NCBI RefSeq assembly: GCF_030700285.1
Contig: NZ_JAUYZJ010000027.1
Location: 1 to 64,000 of the forward strand
Origin: Methylobacterium sp. NEAU K
GTDB lineage: Bacteria > Pseudomonadota > Alphaproteobacteria > Rhizobiales > Beijerinckiaceae
DNA length: 64,000 nucleotides
Reading direction: 5' to 3'
Positions within the stretch are counted from its first letter, which is position 1. Each line of letters begins with the position of its first letter. Below, one piece after another: positions 62,785 through 64,000 of the stretch. Position numbers and translations under genes: made by a program. Below the pieces are notes generated by a model. It ran no database searches, had not been told where the DNA came from, and saw only the letters and a program-made list of their open reading frames with translations.

Positions 62785-64000
62785 ATGACAATCACCGACA
62801 TGTCCTCCGCCGGGGGCGGGGTGCGGCAGCCGGCCGAGGGGAGCGACGCGCTGGTGCGCACGGCGCGCACGATCGCGGCGGCGGCCGTGGCCGTGATGGT
62901 GCTGCTGCTCGATCTCATCAGCTTCTCGCAGCTCATCTTCTCGGGCCCGCTCGCGGAGAGCCGCGTCGCCGGGATATCGGCGATGCTCGCGGCCTATGTG
63001 CTGGGCAGCCTCGTCTTCGTCGCGCTCCGGCGGACCGTGCTGGTGTCGCTCTCCTTCATCGGAGCGGCTGCGATCGTGCAGGCGGCGATCGCCGCCGCGG
63101 TGGCCGAGCGGCTGCGCATGGCGGGCGTGACCGATCCGGACGCGATCGGCCGGATCGTGCTCGTCGCCTGCGGCGTCTCGACCTTCGTCACCGGCCTTGT
63201 CTTCGTGCTGCTCGGCACCCTGCGCGCCTCGCTTCTGGCGCAGCTGCTGCCCTACCCGGTGCTGACCGGCTTCCTCGGCGGCGTCGGGCTGCTGTTCCTG
63301 CGCAGCGGCCTGCAGATCGGCGCCCATCTCGACGATCCGGTCGCTCGCCTGCTCGGGGCCTTCGAGCCAGCGGCGCTCGCCCCGGGCCTCATCGATCCCG
63401 GTACGCTCGGGCGCATCGGCCTGACGCTCGGGATCGGTTTGTGCGCCTTCTACCTGCCCCGCCGCGTCCGGCACTGGGGCACCTATCCCGCGGTCATCTT
63501 GGCCAGCCTGGTCGTCGTGCATCTCGGACTGGCCTGGCAGGGCGTCGGCACGGAAGCCGCGCAGGCGGCCGGATGGCTGATCGACCCGTTGCCGGCGGGC
63601 TCCCTGCTCCGGGCCCCGGCCGTGGCCGGCCTCCAGGCCTTCGACCCCGCCCTGCTCCTGCCGATCCTGCCCAAGATCGCCACCGAGGTCGTCGTCGCGA
63701 TCATCATCCAGATCCTCTACGTCATCAGCGTCGAGCTGGAGATGCGGCGCGAGCTGGACATCGACCGGATGTTCCTCGCTTCGGGCTCGGCCAACCTCGT
63801 CGGCAGCCTGTTCGGCAGCCCTGCGACGGGGTTCGGGCGGACCTCGACGCTGCTGCTGCACAATATCGGCGGCAGCCACTGGCTCGGCTGGTGGCTGACG
63901 CTCGCCATCATGGCGGCTCTGCTGGTGTTCGGCGCGAGCCCCCTGGCGCTTCTGCCGCGCCCGCTCGCCGGGGGCGCCCTGATCGCCATCGGCCTGGGCC
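62785..64000 (+). CDS. SulP-type permease, N-terminal part (runs off window)
   Basis: At least 405 residues without a stop. The N-terminal region has LLDLISFSQLIFSGPLAESR in place of the usual SulP start, then many membrane helices, the SulP-like LPYPVLTGFLGGVGLLFLRS (an LP-x-P-V-x-x-GF turn), and DRMFLASGSANLVGSLFGSP with the later motif TGFGRTSTLLLHNIGG. These match the SulP/SLC26-like family whose members often end in STAS and cyclic-nucleotide-binding domains; whether those follow cannot be seen. It differs strongly from the short SulP at 8082. Substrate unknown. Confidence 0.75.
   Translation, partial: MTITDMSSAGGGVRQPAEGSDALVRTARTIAAAAVAVMVLLLDLISFSQLIFSGPLAESRVAGISAMLAAYVLGSLVFVALRRTVLVSLSFIGAAAIVQAAIAAAVAERLRMAGVTDPDAIGRIVLVACGVSTFVTGLVFVLLGTLRASLLAQLLPYPVLTGFLGGVGLLFLRSGLQIGAHLDDPVARLLGAFEPAALAPGLIDPGTLGRIGLTLGIGLCAFYLPRRVRHWGTYPAVILASLVVVHLGLAWQGVGTEAAQAAGWLIDPLPAGSLLRAPAVAGLQAFDPALLLPILPKIATEVVVAIIIQILYVISVELEMRRELDIDRMFLASGSANLVGSLFGSPATGFGRTSTLLLHNIGGSHWLGWWLTLAIMAALLVFGASPLALLPRPLAGGALIAIGLG

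Overview
This is a GC-rich alphaproteobacterial window whose gene content (a DUF6894-type protein, many orphan sensor proteins, OprB porin, IS1182/IS5/IS481/IS66/IS110 elements, non-phosphorylative sugar oxidation, sulfonate use) looks most like Methylobacterium/Methylorubrum. That assignment comes from remembered family distributions, not from a database search. No rRNA, CRISPR array or convincing tRNA was seen.

Layout. (1) 1-23 kb is a decayed, transposon-rich region. An internally deleted IS110/IS1111-type element sits inside an IS66 transposase gene (1-1777). It is followed by an AT-rich patch, a PAS protein, a broken SDR gene, an orphan periplasmic amino-acid-type binding protein, a RecD2-type helicase cut off by an IS481 end, a second IS481 copy, a SulP transporter, a broken IS1182, a MHYT-GGDEF-EAL c-di-GMP protein, a chemoreceptor, a mosaic of IS1182/IS21/IS5 scraps, an integral membrane protein, a large lipase-fold hydrolase, and two apparently intact insertion sequences with terminal repeats and target duplications (IS1182 at 19504-21079; IS5 at 21860-22778). 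(2) 23.1-31.4 kb is an efflux/detoxification cluster: RND adaptor and pump, TetR regulator, hotdog thioesterase, MATE pump and SDR. (3) 32.3-37.3 kb holds two sensor kinases, a hybrid PAS kinase split by a one-base frameshift and a coupled HWE kinase. (4) 37.3-41.5 kb carries small membrane, secreted and ribbon-helix-helix proteins, a sigma-70 region 1.1-like membrane protein and an acyltransferase.

(5) 41.8-53.5 kb is a near-complete non-phosphorylative L-arabinose (pentose) oxidation cluster: porin, FucP-type permease, mutarotase, Gfo/Idh sugar 1-dehydrogenase, SMP-30 lactonase, IlvD/EDD pentonate dehydratase, an FAH-fold AraD1-type enzyme, 2-ketoglutarate-semialdehyde dehydrogenase and a GntR/FCD regulator. 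Together these would take L-arabinose to 2-oxoglutarate. A 13-bp motif, TTGT(A/C)TGAGTA(A/T)A, occurs in both divergent promoter regions and is a candidate operator.

(6) 54.5-60.1 kb is a compact alkanesulfonate operon (FMN reductase, two tandem binding proteins, permease, ATPase, FMNH2-dependent monooxygenase) that would release sulfite from organosulfonates. It is preceded by an unusual AT-rich leader. (7) 60.3-64 kb holds three secreted proteins, one with three C-terminal repeats, a palindromic intergenic repeat and a second, SulP-type permease that runs off the window.
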